64,000 nt of DNA from Plantactinospora soyae (GTDB taxonomy: Bacteria; Actinomycetota; Actinomycetes; Mycobacteriales; Micromonosporaceae), in the NCBI RefSeq assembly GCF_014874095.1, contig NZ_JADBEB010000001.1, positions 8,432,001 to 8,496,000 on the forward strand, read 5' to 3'. The translations under genes were made by a program, and so were the position numbers. The notes under the pieces are model-generated. The model was not told the DNA's origin, ran no database searches, and saw nothing but the letters and a program-made list of their open reading frames with translations. Below, piece by piece: positions 33,975-41,113 of the stretch. Within the stretch, counting starts at the first letter, position 1. The number at the start of each line of letters is the position of its first letter.

Positions 33975-34913
33975 TCACGAGTGCTGCGCTCCTTGGTCGT
34001 CCGCGACCTGAATGATCGTCTTGCCGGGCGCGTGGCGGTGGCGGGCGAACGCGGCGGCCGTTTCGGAAAGCGGTCGTACGGCGCCGACAATGGGACTGAG
34101 CCGTCCGGCCCGCAGTCTCGCGGCGAGGTCGGTCAGCCGGGCACGATCGGGTTCGACGACGAAGAAGACGGCTCGCCCGTCCTTGGGCTGCACGGCAGGG
34201 GGCATGGCGATGGTGACGAGGGTGCCGCCTGGGCGTACCAGTCTGGTCGATCGATCGAGGATGTCGCCCCCGATGACGTCGAACACCACGTCCACCTCGC
34301 CGACCTGCTGCAAATCGTCGGCGGCCAGGTCGAGGAAGCTCTGTACGCCGAGGCCGAGCGCGACATCACGATCGCCGGCCCGACCGGTGCCGATCACACG
34401 GGCACCCACCTCGCGGGCGAGTTGGGCGGCGATCGAGCCGACTCCGCCCGCGACGCCGTGAATGAGGACGGTCTGACCTGTCGTGAGGTGGCCGTGGTCG
34501 AACAGTCCCTGCCATGCGGTCAGTCCGGAGATGGGCAGCGCGGCGGCCACGGTGTGCTCGATGTCGGCCGCGAGGGGGGCGAGGTTGCGAGCCTCCACCG
34601 CGGCGTACTCGGCCAGGGATCCGTTGCGGGTCCAGTCGGTCAGTCCGAACACCCGCTGGCCCACGGTGAGGCCGGTGGTGCCGTAGCCGAGCTCGACCAC
34701 AGTCCCGGACAGCTCGTGCCCAGGGATGCTGGGTGTCCGGTCGCGACCGGCGCGATCAGACCACGTTGCCGGCCAGTCAAGCTCCCCCGGAGTGAAGCCC
34801 GCGGCGTGCACACGCACGATGACGTCGTTTTCCGCGGCGTGCGGGTAGGGCATGTCGGCCAGGGTGAGGCCGCCGACACCCGCGTCGCGGTCTCGCACGG
34901 TGATCGCTCTCAT
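33975..34913 (-). CDS. NADP-dependent MDR oxidoreductase (quinone-reductase type)
   Basis: 312 aa. GroES-like domain (HELSGTVVELGYGTTGLTVGQRVFG), then a Rossmann motif HGVAGGVGSIAAQLA (about 151-165), without zinc ligands. Reduces quinones or activated alkenes with NADPH. Second gene after an HD-domain protein (51-nt gap, same strand) and across the intergenic region from a GlxA-type regulator. Confidence 0.87.
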   Translation of the reverse strand: MRAITVRDRDAGVGGLTLADMPYPHAAENDVIVRVHAAGFTPGELDWPATWSDRAGRDRTPSIPGHELSGTVVELGYGTTGLTVGQRVFGLTDWTRNGSLAEYAAVEARNLAPLAADIEHTVAAALPISGLTAWQGLFDHGHLTTGQTVLIHGVAGGVGSIAAQLAREVGARVIGTGRAGDRDVALGLGVQSFLDLAADDLQQVGEVDVVFDVIGGDILDRSTRLVRPGGTLVTIAMPPAVQPKDGRAVFFVVEPDRARLTDLAARLRAGRLSPIVGAVRPLSETAAAFARHRHAPGKTIIQVADDQGAQHS

Positions 34914-34964
34914 GCTCGAAGCCTTTCAAAACGTTCGCCGTCGGGCGGCCTTGTGGATGTCCGG

Positions 34965-35603
34965 TCAGCTCGGCCAGGGCGAGCCAACGACGCGCTCGAC
35001 CGTCGTCACGCGTCGGAAGCCGGGGATGAAGTGTTCGAGTACGTCGGAGTTCACGGTGCCGTTCGTGGTCTCGGGGCGGTTCTTGAGCCCGTCGACGTAG
35101 GCTCGCAGGAACTCGTTCTTGAAGTCCCCACGCGGGTGGACGGCAAGGATTTCGTCCAGTTGATCGTGGTCCAGTCCGTCCAGGCCGAATCCGAGCACAT
35201 CGGTCAGGACGCCGAGCTGCGTAGTCGCGATCTCCGGTCCCATCCGGTCGGGGATGCCCGGCGTGGTGTGCAGCGCGATCGCCGTCCAGACGGTCTCGGC
35301 GGCGCTCGTCGAAAAACCCTGGTCCGAAAGGAACTTGCGCGCGTGGTCGGCACCATCGACTTCGAAGCGCTGCTCGGCCTCGGAGAAGGGGGTCAGGAGT
35401 CCGGTGTCGTGGAAGATGGCCGCCAGGTAGAGCAGCTCCGGGTCGGGTTCCACACCGAGCTTCTGCGCGTGGATCAGGCTGAAGAGGAAGACTCGTCGGG
35501 AGTGGTGATAGATGAGTGGGCTGGTCATTTCCTGGACGTGCCGGGTGGCTTCGGCGACCGCCGCTGTCTCAGGAATCACCAACCCCGCGATGACTTCTGC
35601 CAT
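34965..35603 (-). CDS. HD domain-containing metal-dependent hydrolase
   Basis: 212 aa. HD superfamily: HHSRR (33-37), FHDTG (64-68, the HD doublet 65-66) and TAIALHTTPGIPD with a later His, giving the usual metal ligands. The sequence resembles the cyanamide-hydratase-like and phosphohydrolase group of HD proteins. ATG 35603 with AGAGG upstream is preferred, since the longer frame upstream shows no homology. Probably co-transcribed with the MDR gene; substrate not predictable. Confidence 0.82.
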   Translation of the reverse strand: MAEVIAGLVIPETAAVAEATRHVQEMTSPLIYHHSRRVFLFSLIHAQKLGVEPDPELLYLAAIFHDTGLLTPFSEAEQRFEVDGADHARKFLSDQGFSTSAAETVWTAIALHTTPGIPDRMGPEIATTQLGVLTDVLGFGLDGLDHDQLDEILAVHPRGDFKNEFLRAYVDGLKNRPETTNGTVNSDVLEHFIPGFRRVTTVERVVGSPWPS

Positions 35604-36052
35604 GACCTCTGACTTCCGGGAAGTGGGTGGACTCTGGACCACAGGCCGCGGGTCCGACTCCATGCTGCCCACCCATTGGCGCGTGGCGCCGCCTTCGTCC
35701 GGCCAGGAATCACCTATATCCGGACGGGGGCGAGATCGCGGCCAGGTGCCCCTCCACTGGTAGCCGGAAACTCCGCGCTGTGGGTCACAACTCGACTCCA
35801 TGGGATTGCCCGGAGATTTGTCGACAGACGCCCTTTCTGGCTCGAACGAAATGCAGGACGCCAATCGTCGCAGTCGGTGGCGGACGACACCGGGCTCCTC
35901 GCTGCTCACGATCAGGGTATGCCCGTGCTCAGCCAAAGGTAACGGAGGGTTTGTGACAGGTAATGGTCGTAACGTGCCGCCGCGGTCGAACAACCCAGCC
36001 CTGAGGATCCCCGTGATCTGCGGTGACTGTGTGCTACCAATGGACGGTGCCC
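35604..36052. other. 449-nt divergent intergenic stretch
   Basis: Lies between the HD gene (minus) and the GlxA-type regulator (plus). No domain or convincing coding sequence was found on either strand, and the base composition is less G+C-biased than the neighbours. It should contain both promoters; no clear operator was located. Confidence 0.5.
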
Positions 36053-37117
36053 ATGCCTCCTGCGCCGCCGAGCCGACGACGGTCGGTGCCGCCGGGGTCG
36101 GGCTGGTCACCGCGCGGATCCGGCTCCGGCGGGACCGAGGTGCCGAGCGCTGCCACCCATCGCGTCGCCGTCTTGGTCTACGACGGAGTGACGTTGCTGG
36201 ACGTCGCCGGTCCAGCGGAGGTGTTCAAGGAGGCTAACCGGTTCGGTGCCGACTACCGAATCGTGCTGCTGTCGCCCACCGGTGCGGACGTCACGTCGAA
36301 CCTCGGGGTCCGGATCGGGGTCGAGGGCGCCGTCTCCGCAGAGCCGGCTTTCGACACGTTACTGGTGGCCGGGTCCGACCTCTATCCGCGCGCCCATGTT
36401 CCCGGCTCTCTGGCGGACGCCGCGCGGATACCGGCAGCGGTGGCCGGCCGGGTCGCGTCGATCTGCACCGGGGCGTTCGTCCTCGCCGCCGCCGGCCTCC
36501 TCGACAACAAGCGTGCGACAACGCACTGGCAGGTCGCACACGAACTCGCCTCCCGGTGTCCGGCATGCCGCGTCGAGCCCGACGCGATCTACGTACGCGA
36601 CGGCACCACGTACACGTCGGCAGGGGTGACGGCCGGCATCGATCTGGCGCTCGCTCTCGTCGAAGAGGACCACGGCGCCGACCTGGCACGCGACGTCGCC
36701 CGCGCTCTGGTGGTGTACATGCAGCGTGCGGGTGGCCAGTCCCAGTTCTCGGCACCGCTGCAAGGACCGCCGCCCCGCTCGCCGGCTCTCCGCAAAATCA
36801 CCGACTTGGTGACGGCGGATCCTCGAGGAAATTACTCGCTCGGTGAACTCGCGAAACACCTCAACGTGAGCACCCGGCACCTCACCCGGCTCTTCCACGA
36901 CGAGCTGTCCACGACACCGGCCCGGTATGTGGAAACCATCCGATTCGACCTGGCTAGGGCACTCCTCGACCAAGGACACACCGCGACACAGGCCGCGACC
37001 CTCGCCGGGTTTCCCAGTTACGAAAGCATGCGACGGGTCTTCACCAGGAACCTGTCGATCAGCCCCGCCGCCTACCAACGCCGGTTCGGAACGGCCCGCC
37101 GCGCCAACGCGGGCTAG
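36053..37117 (+). CDS. GlxA family transcriptional regulator (DJ-1/PfpI plus AraC HTH)
   Basis: 354 aa from ATG 36053. A DJ-1/PfpI-like domain (VAVLVYDGVTLLDVAGPAEVF, then ICTGAFVLAAAGLLDNKRATTHW with the Cys of the nucleophile elbow) is followed by a C-terminal AraC-type double HTH (YSLGELAKHLNVSTRHLTRLFHDEL, then QAATLAGFPSYESMRRVFTRN). Such regulators control amidase, choline or detoxification genes. The start is uncertain: GTG 36140 would remove a low-homology Pro/Ser/Gly-rich 29-residue leader. Probably regulates the divergent HD/MDR pair. Confidence 0.87.
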   Translation: MPPAPPSRRRSVPPGSGWSPRGSGSGGTEVPSAATHRVAVLVYDGVTLLDVAGPAEVFKEANRFGADYRIVLLSPTGADVTSNLGVRIGVEGAVSAEPAFDTLLVAGSDLYPRAHVPGSLADAARIPAAVAGRVASICTGAFVLAAAGLLDNKRATTHWQVAHELASRCPACRVEPDAIYVRDGTTYTSAGVTAGIDLALALVEEDHGADLARDVARALVVYMQRAGGQSQFSAPLQGPPPRSPALRKITDLVTADPRGNYSLGELAKHLNVSTRHLTRLFHDELSTTPARYVETIRFDLARALLDQGHTATQAATLAGFPSYESMRRVFTRNLSISPAAYQRRFGTARRANAG

Positions 37118-37132
37118 TCTAGGATCGCCTGC

Positions 37133-37477
37133 ATGGACGCCGCGCGGCGCCGGCAGTTCGCACACCTCGGCGATGCGAAGAAGGAACTCCTCGCCTGGAC
37201 CACCGCCAACGCCATACCGCTGGTCCGGGTGGAGTTCGTCGTCCCGTTCGTCGAGACCGACTTCGACGCCAGTGTCTGGTTGTTCTACGACACCGACGCC
37301 AGCGCGGAACTATGCGCCAGAACCGGCGTGACCGCCGACGTCGAGCAGAAGTTCATGTCGATCCTCTCGGACGACGGCTACCCGGCCGGATGGCTCGCCG
37401 AGACGTCGTTCCAGGTCGACTCGCACGAGAACGTCGAACGCAACTTCGAGGGCAGCTACTTCTACCGCCTCCGATAG
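37133..37477 (+). CDS. hypothetical protein, 114 aa
   Basis: Not recognised. A soluble acidic protein with beta-strand-like segments (LVRVEFVVPFVETDFDASVWLFYDTD) and the C-terminal phrase SHENVERNFEGSYFYRLR; no membrane segment. It begins 15 nt after the regulator stop, so may share its transcript. Confidence 0.6.
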   Translation: MDAARRRQFAHLGDAKKELLAWTTANAIPLVRVEFVVPFVETDFDASVWLFYDTDASAELCARTGVTADVEQKFMSILSDDGYPAGWLAETSFQVDSHENVERNFEGSYFYRLR

Positions 37478-37573
37478 CCCACTAGGCCTGGCTCCCGCTG
37501 GTCCGGTCCGGACCTCGGCGTGCAGGACTGACAGGGCGGTGGTGGATAGGCGCGTGCCCCCTACGATCGCCGG

Positions 37574-37826
37574 ATGAGAACTTCCGCCGAGGTGGACGAC
37601 TGGCAGCCACCGCAACGGCCCGATTGCCTGCCACGAGCATCTTGAAGATGTGCTCACGCTGGTCATCCCCAACCCGGACTGGGACGAAGATCCCACCTTT
37701 GGGCAACTGCTCGAGGCCGAATCGCTCGGTGTGCAACAGGTGAACCCGATCGCCGACACATTCCACACGCGGTCGGGGTCGGGATACTTGTCGTCGTTGC
37801 AGTCCTTGTCATCTAGGTGCAGCTGA
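37574..37826 (+). pseudogene. decayed duplicate of the 149-aa orphan gene at 38648
   Basis: From ATG 37574 the DNA closely follows 38648 onward (shared DDWQPPQ, PDC and then HLEDVLTLVIPNPDWDEDPTF, QLLE, SLGV). A 2-base deletion near 37627, relative to the intact copy, makes the first frame stop at 37643-37645 after 23 codons. The matching frame resumes after the deletion but similarity ends around 37735, with a stop at 37824-37826 that truncates the last two thirds. The similarity extends slightly upstream of the start. A dead copy left by a local duplication. Confidence 0.8.
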
Positions 37827-37866
37827 AGCGGCGGCGCTGAAGGCCGGTCAGTGACCGCCCCCCTCG

Positions 37867-38208
37867 TCAGTGGGCGGGCACCGACACGCAGACCATTGTG
37901 GTGTCCTCGAGGGCCTCGACGACCCCGGGCGCCTGCTCCGGAACGTGGACGAAATCTCCTGCGCTCACCGTCACGGCTTCGCTGTCGGTGCCCACTCGTA
38001 GCGCTCCGCTGAGCACCACCCAGACCTCCGCATAGGAGGCGGGAAGGTCGGCGCGTGCCCCCGCGTAGAGGAACGCTGTATAGGCGCTCATCGAGCGGCC
38101 CACCTCTTTGCTGAGGGCAGGTGCAATGAGGATTCGGTCGCCGAAGCGGACGGCGTCGTCGCCGATCGCCGAGCTGAACCTGCGGGCCCGCGGGGGCGTG
38201 ACATCCAT
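37867..38208 (-). CDS. small cupin-domain protein (EutQ-like)
   Basis: 113 aa single cupin: YAEVWVVLSGALRVGTDSEAVTVSAGDFVHVPEQAPGVVEALEDTTMVCVSV. The first cupin motif lacks the usual HxH metal ligands, so metal binding is doubtful. ATG 38208 follows GGAGAGG. Co-directional with, and 24 nt after, the gene at 38233. Function unknown; possibly sugar or small-ligand binding. Confidence 0.75.
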   Translation of the reverse strand: MDVTPPRARRFSSAIGDDAVRFGDRILIAPALSKEVGRSMSAYTAFLYAGARADLPASYAEVWVVLSGALRVGTDSEAVTVSAGDFVHVPEQAPGVVEALEDTTMVCVSVPAH

Positions 38209-38232
38209 GCCGGCACCTCTCCTGTGTAGTGG

Positions 38233-38505
38233 TCAGGCATCGAGTTCGGCTGCGGCGACGGCATGCACGGGCGGCGCCTCGATGCCGAGCTCTCGTGCGA
38301 TGGCAGGGATGTCAGGGTCCGCGAGGAACTCGTCGTAGTCCTCCGCGTCCCAGTCGAAGACGGACCACACCCGGTGCGCATCGTCGGGATCGAAATAGAC
38401 CCGGGCACCCCGGCAGCCGTGCTCCCGGCGCTTTTCCGCGCCGATGGTCTCGAAGACCTCCAGGAACCGATCGGGGTCGGTAACCCTGGCGATGGTGATA
38501 ATCAC
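38233..38505 (-). CDS. small ferredoxin-fold-like hypothetical protein
   Basis: 90 aa: MIITIARVTDPDRFLEVFE, then HGCRGARVYFDPDDAHRVWSVFDWDAEDYDEFLADPD. The beta-alpha-beta pattern resembles Dabb/ABM-type small monooxygenase-fold proteins, but no key residue confirms this. GTG start 38505 with GAGGAGCAGG upstream. First of a two-gene unit with the cupin. Confidence 0.65.
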   Translation of the reverse strand: MIITIARVTDPDRFLEVFETIGAEKRREHGCRGARVYFDPDDAHRVWSVFDWDAEDYDEFLADPDIPAIARELGIEAPPVHAVAAAELDA

Positions 38506-38647
38506 TACCTGCTCCTCAGCACCGTGGACGACTTCCCGCCAGTCGATCGAACCCTAAAACCTCAACTCTCGTTGAGGTCAAGTTGGTGCGTGACATGGAG
38601 GACGACCAGGGCTGCGGTGAAGATACCCCGGCGCCTACCATCGCCGG

Positions 38648-39097
38648 ATGGGAGATTTCTCCAAGATGGACGACTGGCAGCCGCCACAACCGCCCGACTG
38701 CACCTGCCACGAGCATCTGGAAGATGTGCTCACGCTGGTCATCCCGAACCCGGACTGGGATGAAGACCCGACCTTTGAGCAACTGCTTGAGACCGGGTCA
38801 CTCGGCGTACGACCGCTGGACGCTAAAGAGCGATTCATGACCGTCTTCGACGAGGAACAGAACGAGTCCCAGCTTGGTCCACTGCACTGGGGAATGTGGG
38901 CGGCCGATGAGGTCTATGGCTGCTATGCCGATGACGCCGCGCTGCCCGTCGACAGGTCGATCGCCGCCCAGCCGGGCGTGGATCTGGTCGAGTGGTATGA
39001 CCGGGAGGAGTTCCTGATCGGAGCGTCCGGTCTATGCGAGAGCGGACTGCTCGCTGCGATCGCGCGGGCGCTGCACGACCCGAAGGTACGCACCTAG
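38648..39097 (+). CDS. orphan hypothetical protein, 149 aa (intact copy)
   Basis: Not recognised. Acidic soluble protein (DDWQPPQPPDCTCHEHLEDVL, then PDWDEDPTFEQLLE, FDEEQNESQLGPLHWGMWAADEVYGCYADD). Cys-X-Cys-His near residue 23-26 could bind metal. A frameshifted partial copy lies at 37574-37826 in the same orientation, with two minus-strand genes between. Start at ATG 38648; no strong ribosome-binding site. Confidence 0.6.
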   Translation: MGDFSKMDDWQPPQPPDCTCHEHLEDVLTLVIPNPDWDEDPTFEQLLETGSLGVRPLDAKERFMTVFDEEQNESQLGPLHWGMWAADEVYGCYADDAALPVDRSIAAQPGVDLVEWYDREEFLIGASGLCESGLLAAIARALHDPKVRT

Positions 39098-39205
39098 TAC
39101 CGCAACGGCGCGTGCCGAGGTCAGCTCGGTGAATGCGGTCTGAGGCCTGCCACGGGTAGGGTTTGTGTCTCACGCAGCCCCAAGATCCGCTTGGAGACCG
39201 TTCGG

Positions 39206-39808
39206 ATGCCGCCTATGTCACCGGGATTCGGTGCCGGTCGTCCCTTGCGTCCTCAAGTCCTCCGCCTTGCGATCGGAATGCAGGCGGCGCTGTGCATCCT
39301 GGTCCCGTTCGCGATCGTCGTCGTGTGGCTCAACTACCGTCACAACGTTGCCTTGACCAAACTCACTCTCGAGCGGCTCGGCATGAGCCACGAAGGCATC
39401 GTCGCCAACGCTAAGGGTGGCTTCGGGCTGGCGTTCGCCGGCGCGGCCACCTTCATCCTGGGGCCGTTCCTTGTGATGGCCTCTGCCGCCCTGTATCCGA
39501 TCTGGCGTCGCTCGCGTGCGGCTTGGACGACCAGCAGCGTCGCTGCGGGGCTGTTGGCTGGAGCGTGTGCGCTGCTGCTCCTCGCCCTGTTGGTCTTCCA
39601 ACCGTTCGTCGGCTTTGACGGTGACTGGGATCTGGCGGCTGCACCAAAGGTCGTTGCGGAGTACGACCTGGTGGCCGGCCAGAATCCCAGGCATTGGCAC
39701 CAGTGGGCGCTGCTGAGCCTGCCGGCACTCGGTGCCATCGCCATATTGACCTGCGCGCTTCAGGTCCATTGCCTACGACGTCCCTCGGAGACGGGCTGGA
39801 TCAGCTGA
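39206..39808 (+). CDS. membrane protein of unknown function, four helices
   Basis: 200 aa. Hydrophobic helices at about 20-41 (LAIGMQAALCILVPFAIVVVW), 72-96 (GLAFAGAATFILGPFLVMASAAL), 106-130 (SVAAGLLAGACALLLLALLV) and 170-190 (LLSLPALGAIAILTCALQV). An extracytoplasmic loop follows helix 3. No family recognised. ATG 39206 is chosen over TTG 39191 because GGAG is then 9 nt upstream. Codon use is somewhat less G+C-biased than the flanking enzymes. Confidence 0.65.
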   Translation: MPPMSPGFGAGRPLRPQVLRLAIGMQAALCILVPFAIVVVWLNYRHNVALTKLTLERLGMSHEGIVANAKGGFGLAFAGAATFILGPFLVMASAALYPIWRRSRAAWTTSSVAAGLLAGACALLLLALLVFQPFVGFDGDWDLAAAPKVVAEYDLVAGQNPRHWHQWALLSLPALGAIAILTCALQVHCLRRPSETGWIS

Positions 39809-40139
39809 AGGAGGCGGCCGGGCTGGCCGCGCGACTCGACATGACCTTGCTCCAGCTGTATCCGGAGGACACCGCAGCCAGCCAGCCCTACTTCGTGGAT
39901 CACTGTCGTCCCACCTGGACACGCCGAACTCGGGTTGGTCAGCTCTCGGGAGAGAATCCTCACGCAGCGCACACCACGCTCGTCCACGTTGCCGGCACCG
40001 TCGTCCCAGATATGCAGATTTCGATGGATAACGTAACCGTGATGTCGTCGCAGAGCTGTGAACAGCCCACATGGGACAGCGGGCGGCGATCTTTGTCGCT
40101 ACGCTCCCGGTAGCGTAATTATCACGGGGGGTTGCCGAC
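39809..40139. other. 331-nt intergenic stretch
   Basis: Nothing coding was recognised on either strand. The last 50 nt carry the promoter of the secreted protein at 40140 (40093-40121). The rest has mixed composition without repeats. Confidence 0.55.
40093..40121 (+). promoter_or_regulatory. promoter with operator-like inverted repeat
   Basis: TTGTCG (-35, 40093-40098), 17 nt, TAATTA (-10, 40116-40121). Within the spacer CGCTAC (40097-40102) and GTAGCG (40110-40115) form a perfect dyad, an ideal place for a repressor or MerR-like activator. GGGGGG lies just before the ATG at 40140. Confidence 0.55.
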
Positions 40140-41060
40140 ATGCGCCGTGCGTTTCTGCGTGCCACCACAGCGATTCTGCTGCTGACCGGCGTCATCGCGG
40201 TGCCCGCCGCCGGGGCCGGGGCGGCCTCCATCGGCCCGTACGTCGACATCAGTCCGCCGGCCATCGTCGGTGCCGGGCTCACCGCGACCGAAGTCCCGGT
40301 GCAGGTCGTCAACACCGGCGGCACCGCCCATTTCGCCGTACGGCTGCGGCTGACCGTCACCCCGGTGGCCGGCAGCGCGATTCGACCGCTCGCCGACACG
40401 CTGAACCTGACGTACCAGTTCGGTAGCCAGTATCGGCAGCTGAGCTACGAGACACACGGTGACGCCCTCGTCGCCACCACCCCGAATCTGGCCGGAGTCG
40501 AGGCCGATGGCACCGCCACGATCCGCCTGCGGGTGTCCACCCGACCGACCAGCGCCGCCCCGCATGTCGACGAGGTGACGGTGGAGGTGTCCACCGAGGC
40601 ACTGGACGAGTACGGCACTCCGTTCGCGGCCGACCCCGGGCCGGACCGGATGACGATGGTGGAGCCCCGGGCCGAGCTGTCCGGTTGGCCTGCGCAGCTT
40701 CCCGTGGGAACGCCGGCCGTCGTCACGATGACACTCAGCAACACCACGCCGCTGCCGTATCTGATCCTGATGCCGGCCCTGGCCATGTACCGCTCCGGCA
40801 ACGACCAGGTGACGGTCGAGCGGCTCGACGGTCAACAGTGGACGCCAATCGCCGGACCGAGCAACATCTACTACTGGTGGTACGCCGATGGCTACCCGAG
40901 CCTGCAGCCCGGGGACACGTACACGGCGACCTTGCGAATCACCTTCACCGATGACTCGGCAGTCGGCGAGCAGGGCTTCGTCTACCACACCGGGTATACC
41001 TACTTCGGCGCTCCGATCGCGGCGGACCTCCATCCGTACACGATCGTGGCACGCGACTGA
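40140..41060 (+). CDS. secreted beta-rich protein of unknown function
   Basis: 306 aa. Signal peptide about 1-28 (AILLLTGVIAVPAAGAGA). The mature part looks like two immunoglobulin-like beta domains (PVQVVNTGGTAHFAVRLRLTVTP; then PAVVTMTLSNTTPLPYLILMP, and DTYTATLRITFTDDS). No Cys, no sortase or membrane anchor at the C-terminus (HPYTIVARD). Such WxL/DUF11-like folds often serve in cell-surface adhesion, but this is inference. Confidence 0.7.
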   Translation: MRRAFLRATTAILLLTGVIAVPAAGAGAASIGPYVDISPPAIVGAGLTATEVPVQVVNTGGTAHFAVRLRLTVTPVAGSAIRPLADTLNLTYQFGSQYRQLSYETHGDALVATTPNLAGVEADGTATIRLRVSTRPTSAAPHVDEVTVEVSTEALDEYGTPFAADPGPDRMTMVEPRAELSGWPAQLPVGTPAVVTMTLSNTTPLPYLILMPALAMYRSGNDQVTVERLDGQQWTPIAGPSNIYYWWYADGYPSLQPGDTYTATLRITFTDDSAVGEQGFVYHTGYTYFGAPIAADLHPYTIVARD

Positions 41061-41113
41061 CGATACTGACCGGCGTCCTGCGGGGGCGTCAGGCTGTCCT
41101 ACTCGCCGCGCGG

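Noticed and set aside
35676-35942. Plus-strand 88-codon frame in the divergent gap before the GlxA-type gene
   Set aside because: Three overlapping frames of similar length occur here with no domain or start signal; none is favoured.
39760-39987. Minus-strand 75-codon frame in the gap before 40140
   Set aside because: No homology, no ribosome-binding site and overlap with the membrane-protein gene; treated as non-coding.
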